From Anabaena lutea FACHB-196 (GTDB lineage Bacteria; Cyanobacteriota; Cyanobacteriia; Cyanobacteriales; Nostocaceae), in assembly GCF_014698305.1 (NCBI RefSeq), contig NZ_JACJST010000005.1, forward strand, positions 1 through 64,000: a stretch of DNA of 64,000 nucleotides, in the 5' to 3' direction. Both the position numbers and the translations under genes were made by a program. Positions 26,999-35,654 of this stretch are shown piece by piece. Positions within the stretch are counted from its first letter, which is position 1. Each line of letters starts with the position of its first letter. Below the pieces are notes generated by a model. That model saw only the letters and a program-made list of their open reading frames with translations, did no database searches and was not told the DNA's origin.

Positions 26999-28000
26999 CT
27001 AGTTATCGTTAATTAGTAAAACAATTTTACCTGTAATAGAGCCATTTTCCAGTAACTGGTGAGCATTTGCAGCCGCTTTGAGAGAAAATGTATTGCTAAC
27101 TTGGATTTTTAACTTATTTTCATCTATCCAAGTAGCGCATTGTTGGAGAATTTCGCCATGATGTTGAAGTGCTTCGATATTTCCTAACAGCATTGGTGTT
27201 AACATTAATTCTAAGCCAATGCGAAGATTTTTGTTTCTTGCAACTTTCCAAACTGTATTAGCGTCGGGTTCGAGAATGGTGACGATATCGCCATAAGTCC
27301 GCACTGCGGGAAAAGTTTTATCAAAAATTTCACCACCGACAGTATCAAAAGCTAAGTCTACACCTTCGCCGTTTGTCCAATCTAAGGTAGCTTGAACAAA
27401 ATCAGTTTCTTTGTAAAAGATGGTTTTGTCAGCACCAAGTTGAGTTACGAAATTTGCTTTTTCTTGAGAACTAATGGTAGTAGCGACATCTGCACCTTTT
27501 AGTTTAGCTAATTGAATGGCGACATGACCAACACCACCAGCACCGGCGTGAATTAAAACTTTGTCTCCTGGTTCGAGTTTTCCCCTTTCGTATAATGCTT
27601 CCCAAGCGGTGATTAAGACTAAGGGCGCTGCTGCTGCTTCCGCAAAGGAAATTGATTTTGGTTTAGAGGCAACAAATCTTTCATCAACAGTGGTATATTC
27701 TGCGTAATTACCTGGATGTGCGCCTAAACCGCCATAGCAAAAATATACTTCATCTCCAGGTTGAAATTTTTGGACACTAGCACCGATAGCTTCGACGATA
27801 CCCGCACCGTCACATCCTAATATAGCTGGCATTTGTTCGGGGTAAAATGTACCTCGTTTCCGCAATTTGGTATCTAAGGGATTAATACCAGCTGCTACTA
27901 AGCGGACTAAAAGTTCTGTATTTCCTGGTGTGGGTTTGGGGACTTCTTGCAGTTGGAGAACTTCGGGGTTCCCCGCTGCTGTCATTAAGACTGCTTGCAT
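26999..28000 (-). CDS. Zinc-less MDR oxidoreductase (quinone oxidoreductase/enoyl reductase-like)
   Basis: 333 residues, ATG start. GroES-like N-terminal domain with AAGINPLDTKLRKRG and GCDGAGIVEAIG, and a Rossmann domain with the nucleotide loop HAGAGGVGHVAIQLAKLKGA. The catalytic-zinc cysteine and histidine of alcohol dehydrogenase are missing, as in NADPH:quinone oxidoreductases. The gene stops five bases before the next start downstream (pentapeptide protein), so the two may be co-transcribed. Substrate unknown. Confidence 0.9.
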   Translation of the reverse strand: MQAVLMTAAGNPEVLQLQEVPKPTPGNTELLVRLVAAGINPLDTKLRKRGTFYPEQMPAILGCDGAGIVEAIGASVQKFQPGDEVYFCYGGLGAHPGNYAEYTTVDERFVASKPKSISFAEAAAAPLVLITAWEALYERGKLEPGDKVLIHAGAGGVGHVAIQLAKLKGADVATTISSQEKANFVTQLGADKTIFYKETDFVQATLDWTNGEGVDLAFDTVGGEIFDKTFPAVRTYGDIVTILEPDANTVWKVARNKNLRIGLELMLTPMLLGNIEALQHHGEILQQCATWIDENKLKIQVSNTFSLKAAANAHQLLENGSITGKIVLLINDN

Positions 28001-28125
28001 GATTATTTTCTCCCAGATACACGGTTATTTGCAACTTTAGCGTAATTTAGGTTTTGTTTCGCACCATGCAGGTACAAGCAACATAATAACCCTGCGTATT
28101 TGCATTACGAAAATACTGCAAAAAG

Positions 28126-28200
28126 AAAAAACCGCGAAACCATATGGCTTCACGGCTTTCAATGTGGTGTGAGGAGTTTAACTAACTATCATCATAGACT
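28126..28200 (-). ncRNA. yfr1: Yfr1-like small RNA, copy A
   Basis: On the minus strand an unpaired block ACTCCTCACACCACATT (complement of 28161-28177) is followed by a perfect 10-bp hairpin CCGTGAAGCC-ATAT-GGTTTCGCGG (one G-U) and a run of six U. A short 5' hairpin (CTAT-GATG-ATAG) precedes the block. This layout, two hairpins around ACUCCUCACAC, is the hallmark of the cyanobacterial regulatory RNA Yfr1, which pairs with porin-type mRNAs. Ends are estimated from the structure. Confidence 0.85.
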
Positions 28201-28566
28201 ACCTATTCAGTGACAGTGCGATCGTATCAATTTTGGTAACAGGATTTTTTCAGGATGAATTTACGTCAAATCACAGGATTTACACAAAACAGAAAGTAGC
28301 GGTAATATAGAACTAATATTTGATTTTTAAAATTTTACGTAGGTAGGGCTATGCCTTACAGAACCAGGATATCGTGGGCAATGCCCACCCTACACTACTT
28401 AAAATTTTATGGCTACGCCACGCAAGCTATCAAATATCATTTATGATTCCTATATCCTATGGCTATATGAATTACAGCTACGCAAGAATAGGGTTTTCAG
28501 CCACTTCTGGCGTAAGTCATATGATTATTGACGCTAAAACACAACTAGAAACTTTACTTAAAAAGT
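28201..28566. other. Spacer between the two Yfr1-like genes
   Basis: About 366 bases without a supported protein gene. It contains interspersed repeats, including GGGCAATGCCCACCCTACAC at 28377-28396 and GGCTACGCCACGCAAGCTAT at 28411-28430; the latter block recurs at 57739-57758. A 64-codon open frame here reads through these repeats and is not called. Confidence 0.6.
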
Positions 28567-28643
28567 AAAAACCGTGGAGATATAAACCAATCCACGGCTC
28601 ATAAATGTGGTGTGAGGAGACTTAACTTATATGATCATAAGTC
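28567..28643 (-). ncRNA. yfr1: Yfr1-like small RNA, copy B
   Basis: On the minus strand a 5' hairpin with a perfect 6-bp stem (ACTTAT / ATAAGT, loop GATCAT) is followed by the block TCTCCTCACACCACATT (complement of 28604-28620). A 3' hairpin (CCGTGGA / TCCACGG) and five U end it. The layout equals copy A 390-440 bases away, and the core CUCCUCACACCACAUU is identical. The first base of the conserved 11-mer is U instead of A. Confidence 0.83.
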
Positions 28644-28727
28644 ATATTCTCATTGATAACTCAATCACCACAAATTTCGTTACATAATAGTTGTTTGATG
28701 ACAAAAAACATTTTTATTTACCAAACT

Positions 28728-29714
28728 TTAAACTAAAGCGCCACCACAGCTAGAACCACAACCCGCAGTACAACCATAGCAATAATCAGCAGTTTGTACT
28801 TCACCTATCAAATCCAAACTACCAGCTGCTAACAATTTGCTAATTGTGAGGATTTCTCCATTTTTTGTTTTTGCAGGTAAATTCATCATTTGGTTAAAGT
28901 CGCAATCATAAACATTTCCCAAATAATCAACTGAAAGTTGATCACGACACATTAAATTTTCAACTGTATCAGGGTTAAATTGCAACTCTAAAAATTGTAA
29001 ATAGCTAGAGTAAAGCTTTTTTCGCTCTAAATGTAATTTTGTTCTACCTACAGGTAGATTAGTGATGGTGAAAAGGTTGTTAAACACAATATCAAAATGT
29101 TCTTGTAAGAACGTTTTGTAAGCCACTTCTAAATTTGTTTGTTCGGGAGTTAAGGAAAATTTTTCACTGGTTGGTAACTGGGGATTATACACCAAATCTA
29201 AAATTAAATTTGGATTCTTTCCATAACCAAGTTGATTTAACCATTGCAAAGCTTTGATTGAATGATCAAAAACCCCATTACCCCGCATTTTATCAACATT
29301 GTCCGCTAGATAACAGGGTAAAGATGCGACAATTCTAACTTTGTTTTGAGCAAAATATTCTGGTAAATCCCCAAACCCATCAACAAAATAAATTGTCAAA
29401 TTTGAACGGACGATAACTTGTTTACCAGCTAAAGTTGCGGCTTCTACAAGTGGCTTGAAACCATAATTCATCTCTGGTGCGCCACCAGTCAAATCAACAA
29501 TTTTAATTTCTGGGAATTTGTAAATTAATGCAATTAATTGTTGACTAATTTCTAGAGAAATTTCTTCTGTTCTTATGGGACTTGCTTCCACATGGCAATG
29601 ACTACAAGCAAGATTACAACGCTTACCAAGATTAATTTGTAAAACGTTGATCCTCTTTTTTATTAAAGGCGAACTTAGTTTATTTGGAAAAGGTGTAATT
29701 GCTGTTTGCACCAT
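28728..29714 (-). CDS. arsS: Arsenosugar biosynthesis radical SAM protein ArsS
   Basis: 328 residues, ATG start. The radical SAM cysteine motif is CNLACSHC, preceded by LQINLGKRC. DLTGGAPEMNYGFKPLV follows. The C-terminal part has a DUF3641-type region and cysteine-rich end (CRDQLSVDYLGNVYDCDF; YCYGCTAGCGSSC) for auxiliary iron-sulfur clusters. It uses S-adenosylmethionine to add a 5'-deoxyadenosyl group to dimethylarsenite on the way to arsenosugars. It lies 33 bases after arsM, so they form an operon. Confidence 0.9.
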   Translation of the reverse strand: MVQTAITPFPNKLSSPLIKKRINVLQINLGKRCNLACSHCHVEASPIRTEEISLEISQQLIALIYKFPEIKIVDLTGGAPEMNYGFKPLVEAATLAGKQVIVRSNLTIYFVDGFGDLPEYFAQNKVRIVASLPCYLADNVDKMRGNGVFDHSIKALQWLNQLGYGKNPNLILDLVYNPQLPTSEKFSLTPEQTNLEVAYKTFLQEHFDIVFNNLFTITNLPVGRTKLHLERKKLYSSYLQFLELQFNPDTVENLMCRDQLSVDYLGNVYDCDFNQMMNLPAKTKNGEILTISKLLAAGSLDLIGEVQTADYCYGCTAGCGSSCGGALV

Positions 29715-29747
29715 GATTTATACCTGAATTAGGGTTTGCATTTTAAA

Positions 29748-30716
29748 TTAACAGCAACCACCACCGTTATAGTGCCATGTAGAGTCAGTAATCATGATTT
29801 CTGCTGGCTTTAAAGAGCCTAATTTATTAGCTGTTTTATCGCAAACTGCGGTGGGAACACCACGCTGAAGAACATGACCTGCTTGATCATCAAATAAAGT
29901 TTCTGCACCTGCATAAATTGCAGTTTTTCCCGTAAATATACAAGCACCATCTTCAGGAATATCAACTTTGAAAGAAACAGAATCAAGACTTTCTAAAAGA
30001 AGATTTGCTTCTAAGTTATAAGTTTGAGTATCTAGCAGCCGATAAGGACGACGAGCGCGAATTTCAATTTGTCCAAAACCAGCCTTGATAATTAATTGAG
30101 TATACTCTTCATAGGTGAGTGCGCCTGATAAACACATAGCGCGTAACCGTTCATCTTGCTGTAGATGTTCAGGAATTGGAGAAGTAGCAATGGGGTCACT
30201 CATTTGCAACCTTCCACCCGGTTTTAATACCCGATAAGCTTCTTTTAAAGCACGAGTTAAATCTGCGGGTTCAAAGATGTTAAAAAGACAATTTTGTGCG
30301 ACTACATCAACAGCAGCATCTGCAACTGGTAAATTAAAGGCATCTCCTGGGATAATTGTGACAAAACTAGTGTCAAACCAAGGATTTTCTTGAGCAGCAA
30401 GTTCTAAATTACGTGTGGCAGCTGCGCGCATTGCTGCCACTGGTTCAACAGCAATAATAGCACCAGGACGACGGGAAAAATAAGCAAATTGCAATGCTTC
30501 TAAACCACCACCAACGCCAACATACAGAACTGATGGTTGATTTACGAGTTCAGTGGGGTGAACTGTAGTCCCACAACCATAATTCATTTCTTGCATTGCT
30601 ACAGGAATTTTCAGTCCTGGTAATTGCATCGATGTGCTTTGAACACAACACAGTCCTACTTCTGGTATTTGGGCAACTTCGGTGTAAAATTGGGCTGCGG
30701 TTTCTAAATAAGTCAT
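29748..30716 (-). CDS. arsM: Arsenite methyltransferase, ArsM-like
   Basis: 322 residues, ATG start. SAM-binding motif LYVGVGGGLEALQFA, then EPVAAMRAAA and the LKEAYRVLKPGGRLQMSD segment typical of class I methyltransferases. Cysteine pairs at the N-terminus (GLCCVQS), NCLF, AMCLSG, and the C-terminal GGGCC would bind As(III). It methylates arsenite to mono- and dimethyl species. It leads the arsM-arsS operon, with a large palindrome upstream. No arsR is next door. Confidence 0.88.
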   Translation of the reverse strand: MTYLETAAQFYTEVAQIPEVGLCCVQSTSMQLPGLKIPVAMQEMNYGCGTTVHPTELVNQPSVLYVGVGGGLEALQFAYFSRRPGAIIAVEPVAAMRAAATRNLELAAQENPWFDTSFVTIIPGDAFNLPVADAAVDVVAQNCLFNIFEPADLTRALKEAYRVLKPGGRLQMSDPIATSPIPEHLQQDERLRAMCLSGALTYEEYTQLIIKAGFGQIEIRARRPYRLLDTQTYNLEANLLLESLDSVSFKVDIPEDGACIFTGKTAIYAGAETLFDDQAGHVLQRGVPTAVCDKTANKLGSLKPAEIMITDSTWHYNGGGCC

Positions 30717-30740
30717 TGCTGTTTTTGAGAGTTAACTTTA

Positions 30741-30768
30741 TATATATTAATTGCTGTATTAATATATA
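30741..30768. promoter_or_regulatory. Perfect 11-bp inverted repeat upstream of arsM
   Basis: TATATATTAAT and ATTAATATATA are separated by six bases (TGCTGT), 25 bases upstream of the arsM start. The size and symmetry suggest a dimeric repressor site, for example an ArsR/SmtB type. It does not contain the TGAAC core of known SmtB sites. It may also overlap the arsM promoter. Confidence 0.5.
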
Positions 30769-30811
30769 ATTGCGTACTAGGTGAGTTTTTGCTGAGAATC
30801 TATTAACTAAT

Positions 30812-31531
30812 TCAATTGTCCAACATATAACCGACACCACGCACGGTTTGCACAATACGCGGTTCGTTATTGGCTTCGAGTTTCACACGTAAGTAGCGAA
30901 TGCAAACTTCTATAATATTGGCATCACCGATAAAGTTATAAGCCCAAACTTCTTCTAAAATGCGATCGCACGTAATTACCTGTCGCGGATGGATGAGTAA
31001 ATATTCCAGTAAATCAAATTCCTGAGTAGTTAACTCAACTAAACGCTGGCCTCGGTAGACTTCCCGTCTGCGTCGATTTAAAACCAAGTCCTCAAATTCT
31101 AAGATATCTGTCGTTCCTCCTCCCTGATTACGTCGCAGGTGGATGCGGACTTTAGCTAATAATTCCTCTATACTGAATGGTTTTTGTACATAATCATTAG
31201 CACCGGCATCTAAACCCGAAATGCAATTACTAGGTCGCGCTGAGTGCAAAGCACACGCTTCGCGAACGCTATCGCTCACTTCATCCTCAGGGGTTAATAA
31301 AATTATCGGCACTTTATCGTCCGTATTTCGCAAACGACGACAAATTTCCAACCCCGATACACCGGGTAGCATCCCATCTAAAATAACTAAATCTGGATGA
31401 AACTTCTGTGCTGCCATCAGGGCTGTAAATCCATCGTAAGCGATGCTGACTTGATAGCCTTCATAATTTAGTTCTAATTCTATAAACCGAGCCAATTTGA
31501 CTTCATCTTCAACCAGTAAGATGTGCGTCAT
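30812..31531 (-). CDS. OmpR/PhoB-family response regulator with insertion in receiver domain
   Basis: 239 residues from ATG 31529-31531; the longer reading adds 15 residues. Receiver domain with EDEVKLARFIELEL, phospho-acceptor Asp in PDLVILDGMLPG, LLT Thr and KPF Lys. A winged-helix output domain follows (LTTQEFDLLEYLLIHPRQV, VRGVGYML). Between EVSD and GLDAGANDY there is an insertion of about 15 residues (SVREACALHSARPSNCIS), which lies in helix alpha-4 and is encoded by an interspersed repeat. The partner kinase is not adjacent. Whether the protein still folds and is phosphorylated is an open question. Confidence 0.88.
   Translation of the reverse strand: MTHILLVEDEVKLARFIELELNYEGYQVSIAYDGFTALMAAQKFHPDLVILDGMLPGVSGLEICRRLRNTDDKVPIILLTPEDEVSDSVREACALHSARPSNCISGLDAGANDYVQKPFSIEELLAKVRIHLRRNQGGGTTDILEFEDLVLNRRRREVYRGQRLVELTTQEFDLLEYLLIHPRQVITCDRILEEVWAYNFIGDANIIEVCIRYLRVKLEANNEPRIVQTVRGVGYMLDN
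31244..31276. repeat. Interspersed repeat inside the response regulator gene
   Basis: The block GTGCAAAGCACACGCTTCGCGAACGCTATCGC is of a dispersed type and is near-identical to GTGCAAGGCACACGCTCCGCGAACACGCT at 39462-39490. Here it is in frame and adds residues to the receiver domain. Confidence 0.75.
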
Positions 31532-32112
31532 AATAATATTAATGATTTCAGCAGAGGATGATATTAGTAACACCAAATAAGAACTATTAAATAGATGTGT
31601 TAGCTAGACATCTAATAGATCTACGTTAGCTTAGTATAAAGCTGAATAAGTAACAAGAGTAAGTCTGTAATTACCCATCATCGACCGAAAACAGTAATAT
31701 TTAAGTAAGAACGATTGAAATTACACACTAACAGGTAGTAGTGAAGCAAAGGAACTACACCAGCAAAGTCCGTCTTTCCTGATCTTTGAGACGCTACCCA
31801 AACCTTTATTTTTTGTAGTCCGCGCCGTTGGACTCACTCTGTACAGACGCAATTTACAATCGGTTGGATTTGATGCAAGATATAGATATCAGTACTAATC
31901 AAATTTAAATCTTCAAAGCTAATCATCATTTAAACTGTATTAGAACATTTTCGCCCATACGCATCCTTATGGCGCTGCGGATTATGCAACTTAAAGGTAT
32001 ATTAGCTTATTCATTTAAGTAGATTGGCACAAAAAAATAAAAATACGTGAAAAAAGATGAACTAGGTAAAAATCCTCTTTCCCCTATCCTAACGAAAAAT
32101 ATTTATGCCGAT
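31532..32112. other. Intergenic region between response regulator and acyltransferase genes
   Basis: About 581 bases without a supported gene. AGATGT and ACATCT form a small palindrome at 31592-31612, about 60 bases upstream of the regulator start, which could be an autoregulatory site. The rest is AT-rich. Confidence 0.5.
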
Positions 32113-32931
32113 CTACTTAGCCTCAGATTGTAGCTGAACGCCCAAAGGTGCAAGATTTGAGTAAAAGTATCTGGCAAAATCGGCGATATTACATATAATC
32201 AAAAAATCAATAGTTTTAAAATCTCTATCAATAGCAGGAAGGCTGCATATTTTTGATCCAATACTCAAATATGCTTGTAAAATCTTAGGAATTTCTACAT
32301 TATATGAATCTTCAAACTGTTCAGGCATTTTTATAGAAAATTCTAAATTAGGATGAACCAAAATATTTGGATGCATCCAGTCATGATTCTGAAAATAATT
32401 ATAAGCAAAAGCTGCTTGGTTATGGCATTGTGTTAACAACGATGCACAGCCAAAAAAATATTGGTTTTTACTCCAAAGAAGATAGTTGGCTAGTCCTTCC
32501 CAAAGCAATAAAAGTGTATGACTATTGCGATATTCTTTAGCTATACAAGCACGTCCAATTTCTACAGATGATTGCAGCACAAACTTGGGAATTCCACTAA
32601 GATTAAATATGTCAGCAGCATCAAAACCTAAGCCTTTACCAGCCATTGTATAGGTTTGCATTCTATATGTGCCAATCGTTTTACCAGTTTTTTTAGCAAT
32701 AAGAATCAAATGATGGCAAACCTCATCGAATTTATCTCGATCCATCTGAGCAGTATTAGAACTAGATAATCCCAATCCTAGTTCTATATTAAAAACCTCA
32801 AAACGCAACCGAAAAATAGATTCTAGTTCTTCCTCAGTCACCGCAAGTCGTAGGATATATTTTTCATTTTGCAAAACTGGAAAATCAGGAATATGCAGCG
32901 GGTAATCAATGTTATGGTAATACATTTCCAT
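32113..32931 (-). CDS. GNAT-fold N-acyltransferase, OlsB-like
   Basis: 272 residues, ATG start (a second ATG is two codons later). FRLRFEVFNIELGL is followed by DEVCHHLILIAKKTGKTIGTYR and the family signature SSVEIGRACIAKEYRN, then WEGLANYLLWSKNQYFFGCASL. The pattern matches acyl-ACP or acyl-homoserine-type GNAT proteins such as OlsB, which makes lyso-ornithine lipid. The second enzyme OlsA is not adjacent. The substrate is inferred from the family only; the GNAT call itself is firm. Confidence 0.75.
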   Translation of the reverse strand: MEMYYHNIDYPLHIPDFPVLQNEKYILRLAVTEEELESIFRLRFEVFNIELGLGLSSSNTAQMDRDKFDEVCHHLILIAKKTGKTIGTYRMQTYTMAGKGLGFDAADIFNLSGIPKFVLQSSVEIGRACIAKEYRNSHTLLLLWEGLANYLLWSKNQYFFGCASLLTQCHNQAAFAYNYFQNHDWMHPNILVHPNLEFSIKMPEQFEDSYNVEIPKILQAYLSIGSKICSLPAIDRDFKTIDFLIICNIADFARYFYSNLAPLGVQLQSEAK

Positions 32932-33432
32932 CTGTTTTCCTACTTGTATTTTTGGAATATCCTAATCAAATTGACCTAATACACAAAATGTATTAATGTC
33001 AAAAATTTCATGTCAGCAGCTTTCCAGAAAATTTATCTATAAAACAGCTTTTCGACTAAAATTTTCAACATTTAATTTACATCACTTTGAACCTAGAAAA
33101 TTTTCCTGCACTAACCTGCACTAATTTTAGATAACAGTCATTTCCAAAAATTCACTATGCATCATCTAGAATGTAAAGACATTGTGTATAAAATCTCTAA
33201 ACTCTTTGTTAAAAATGACTAATCAAATAGTTTTTCCACTTTTCTCAGATTGATACCAGATAAATACATATCATGAACCATTGCAGCAATATTAAAAATA
33301 CAATTCCTTTATTATGAAGATTAATACCAAAAAATTCTGGCAATAAGATACAAATTTGTCTAATTTATAATTTAAATTATCTTATATTTTCTACATTCTC
33401 AATAAATAGAAAAATCCAAAAAAGTCTTCTTC
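32932..33432. other. AT-rich intergenic region
   Basis: About 500 bases of very AT-rich DNA upstream of the acyltransferase start and downstream of nadK. No gene, palindrome or repeat is supported apart from the terminator that follows. Confidence 0.5.
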
Positions 33433-33460
33433 AAAAAGCCCTCGAATGTATTCGAGGGCT
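33433..33460 (-). terminator. Terminator of the ndhAIGE-nadK operon
   Basis: An 11-bp perfect inverted repeat (AGCCCTCGAAT / ATTCGAGGGCT, two-base loop as read, more likely four) is followed by TTTTT on the minus strand. It lies 64 bases after the nadK stop. Confidence 0.85.
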
Positions 33461-33523
33461 AGAATAAATAATTTTGCCGTTTCTAACAAACTGCTGTAAA
33501 ATTCTTGGGAAAATACATCGCAA

Positions 33524-34444
33524 TTAATTGCGGTGATTATTGCTGTAGCGAACCCTTGTACCTGCCCAAAGTAACTTTTCTCGCAGCGTTTGATAATATG
33601 AATTGTTTTCCCGCAAAACAATAAACTTAGCTCGACAATCAGCCATCCGCACATCAACACGGTGTCCAGGCCAAATTGAAGTAGATAACACCCCATCCAT
33701 CCACAATTTAGTACTTAAATCGTAATCTCCCAACGGCCAGATACTCACCACCGAACCAGGGGGTAAAATCAGAGGACGACTAGAAAGACTCATCGGACAA
33801 ATCGGTGTAATAGTAATTGCCTCCATCCCATCATGCATAATTGGTCCACTAGCAGAAACGGTGTAACCAGTGGAACCAGTAGGGGTAGAGACAATTAACC
33901 CATCTCCTACATATTGATCAACCACCTCACCATCTATTTCCATTTCTAGAATAGAGGTAATCATGCGGTCAGCAGAAGCAGGTTTGACACAAAACTCATT
34001 TAAAGCCAGGTAATGTTCAGTCACCGGTTCTAAATTCGTTCGATGACCCTCATACACCGCAGCTTGTAACATCATTCGTCGCTGAATAGCATAGCGATCT
34101 TCAAACAGCCGATCCCAAACTTGTTCTGGCTCTTGAAATTCATCGACTGATTCAGTTAAAAACCCCAAATGACCACCCACATTCACACCCAGAATAGGGA
34201 TGCCAGCTGGGGCTAAATGCCTGGCACTGGTTAAAACAGTACCATCACCACCGAGTACCAAAGCTAGATCAATTGGTTGACTTGCAGAAGCTAAGAACAC
34301 TGGATATGGGTTATCTTTTGGTCCGCTGGGTCCTACCAATACTTGGCACTGACGATCTTCTAGTTGTTTAGCACAGAGTTCTGCCCAGCGTTTACTCTGG
34401 GCATCTCGCGCTTTATAAGCAATGATTACCTGCTTGAGTTGCAC
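33524..34444 (-). CDS. nadK: NAD kinase
   Basis: 306 residues from a GTG start. Signature elements are LVLGGDGTVLTSAR, GVNVGGHLGFLTE, then TPTGSTGYTVSASGP and the C-terminal VSIWPLGDYDL strand. It phosphorylates NAD to NADP. The gene begins six bases after ndhE stops, so it is the last gene of the ndh operon, linking NADP supply to the complex. Cyanobacteria usually have two NAD kinases; which this is cannot be told. Confidence 0.95.
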   Translation of the reverse strand: MQLKQVIIAYKARDAQSKRWAELCAKQLEDRQCQVLVGPSGPKDNPYPVFLASASQPIDLALVLGGDGTVLTSARHLAPAGIPILGVNVGGHLGFLTESVDEFQEPEQVWDRLFEDRYAIQRRMMLQAAVYEGHRTNLEPVTEHYLALNEFCVKPASADRMITSILEMEIDGEVVDQYVGDGLIVSTPTGSTGYTVSASGPIMHDGMEAITITPICPMSLSSRPLILPPGSVVSIWPLGDYDLSTKLWMDGVLSTSIWPGHRVDVRMADCRAKFIVLRENNSYYQTLREKLLWAGTRVRYSNNHRN

Positions 34445-34450
34445 GCACTG

Positions 34451-34756
34451 TTACCACTTCAGGAGATTGAACTGCTCCATATCGACGGTATCACGGTTGC
34501 GATAAATGGCCAGCACGATCGCTAAACCAACCGCCGCTTCAGCAGCTGCCACGGTAATCACAAAAACAGTGAAAACCTGACCCTTAATTAATGTTGAATC
34601 GAGGAAGTTGGAAAATGCCATTAAATTCAGATTAACAGCATTCAGCAACAACTCAATAGACATTAGCACCCGCACCGCGTTGCGGCTGGTAATTAAACCA
34701 TAAATGCCAATGCAAAACAAAGCCGCTGCTAGTAATAAAAAGTACTGAAGTTGCAT
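34451..34756 (-). CDS. ndhE: NAD(P)H-quinone oxidoreductase subunit 4L (NdhE)
   Basis: 101 residues from ATG 34754-34756 ([15 protein letters not shown]). Three membrane helices, with the conserved Glu in [14 protein letters not shown] in the second. It is a proton-channel subunit of NDH-1 in the thylakoid membrane. The open frame continues 100 codons upstream through intergenic repeats, but those residues are repeat translations, not protein. Confidence 0.96.
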   Translation of the reverse strand: MQLQYFLLLAAALFCIGIYGLITSRNAVRVLMSIELLLNAVNLNLMAFSNFLDSTLIKGQVFTVFVITVAAAEAAVGLAIVLAIYRNRDTVDMEQFNLLKW

Positions 34757-34926
34757 GATTGGTGATTGGTGATTGGTGATTGGTGTTGGCGGTAGCCTGC
34801 CGTTAGGCATATGGTGATTGGTGATTGGTGTTGGCGGTAGCCTGCCGTTAGGCATATGGTGATTGGTGATTGGTGATTGGTGTTGGCGGTAGCCTGCCGT
34901 TAGGCATATGGTGATTGGTGATTGGT
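34757..34926. repeat. Triplicated hairpin-bearing repeat between ndhG and ndhE
   Basis: Three copies of a unit with GGCGGTAGCCTGCCGTTAGGC, a sequence that can fold, are separated by GATTGGT heptamers. Inverted copies of the same unit occur at 38064-38128 and 40196-40320. It lies inside the operon, so every ndhG-ndhE mRNA carries it. Confidence 0.9.
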
Positions 34927-34960
34927 AATAATTATTTTTCCCCATCTCCGCGTAAGAGCG

Positions 34961-35032
34961 TCTCCCCATCTCCCCATCTCCCCATCTCCCCATCTCCCCA
35001 TCTCTCCATCTCCCCATCTCCCCATCTCCCCA
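34961..35032. repeat. Octamer tandem repeat (CTCCCCAT)n, copy 2
   Basis: About nine octamer units, with one CTCTCCAT variant, end four bases before the ndhG stop. Same unit as at 1-70. Confidence 0.9.
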
Positions 35033-35036
35033 ATCC

Positions 35037-35654
35037 CTAGTCCTCAGTTCCAGCATTGCTACTGGTTGATACTAGTTCTCTGGGGCGTTCTGGCAAGGTT
35101 AAGATAGATTGTTGTAGTTGAGATGAGGCTGAATCGTCTGGTAAATATTCCCGACGTGCCAAAATAATTGCCCCTACCATTGCCATTAGCAACAAAATAG
35201 AAGCCAATTCAAAAGGCAGCAAAAAGTCGGTGAAGAAATGTTCACCAATCAAAACTATAGAACTTTCACCAGCCACAGGAGAAGTGGTATAAGCCCAGGG
35301 AGTTGCCAATACCATCGTACTCAACAAGGCAAATAGTCCTATACTTACCACGCCTGTGAGTATTTTCCGCAAGCCCGCACTCGGCAAGGGTGAAAAATCC
35401 TGTCGCTTGTTCACCAACATAATGGCAAACAAAATCAACACGTTAATTGCACCAACATAAATCAGAATTTGTGCTGCTGCTACAAAATCACCATTTAGCA
35501 ACAGATACAGTCCTGACATACTGATAAATACACCTCCGAGCAAAAAGGCAGAATAGACAATGTTAGAAAACAGCACTACACCTAGTGCTGCTCCAAGCAT
35601 CATCACACCCAGTATGCCAAATGAAACAACCTGTACTCCTTCAGCTAGATTCAC
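35037..35654 (-). CDS. ndhG: NAD(P)H-quinone oxidoreductase subunit 6 (NdhG)
   Basis: 205 residues from a GTG start. Five membrane helices, with the first containing [17 protein letters not shown] and the third the [15 protein letters not shown] segment of the NuoJ family. A soluble C-terminal tail follows ([19 protein letters not shown]). Thylakoid membrane subunit of NDH-1, important for proton pumping and cyclic flow. It lies between ndhI and ndhE. Confidence 0.95.
   Translation of the reverse strand: MNLAEGVQVVSFGILGVMMLGAALGVVLFSNIVYSAFLLGGVFISMSGLYLLLNGDFVAAAQILIYVGAINVLILFAIMLVNKRQDFSPLPSAGLRKILTGVVSIGLFALLSTMVLATPWAYTTSPVAGESSIVLIGEHFFTDFLLPFELASILLLMAMVGAIILARREYLPDDSASSQLQQSILTLPERPRELVSTSSNAGTED

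Noticed and set aside
28374-28568. 64-codon frame between the Yfr1-like genes
   Set aside because: It reads through interspersed repeats and has no ribosome-binding site.
33391-33696. 101-codon minus-strand frame over the nadK end
   Set aside because: It overlaps nadK in another frame and includes the terminator hairpin.
34757-34926. CRISPR array
   Set aside because: Repeats are regular but spacers are only heptamer repeats, and no cas gene is near; it is an interspersed-repeat cluster.
34757-35056. N-terminal extension of NdhE by 100 codons
   Set aside because: The residues are translated octamer and heptamer repeats; NdhE proper starts at 34756.
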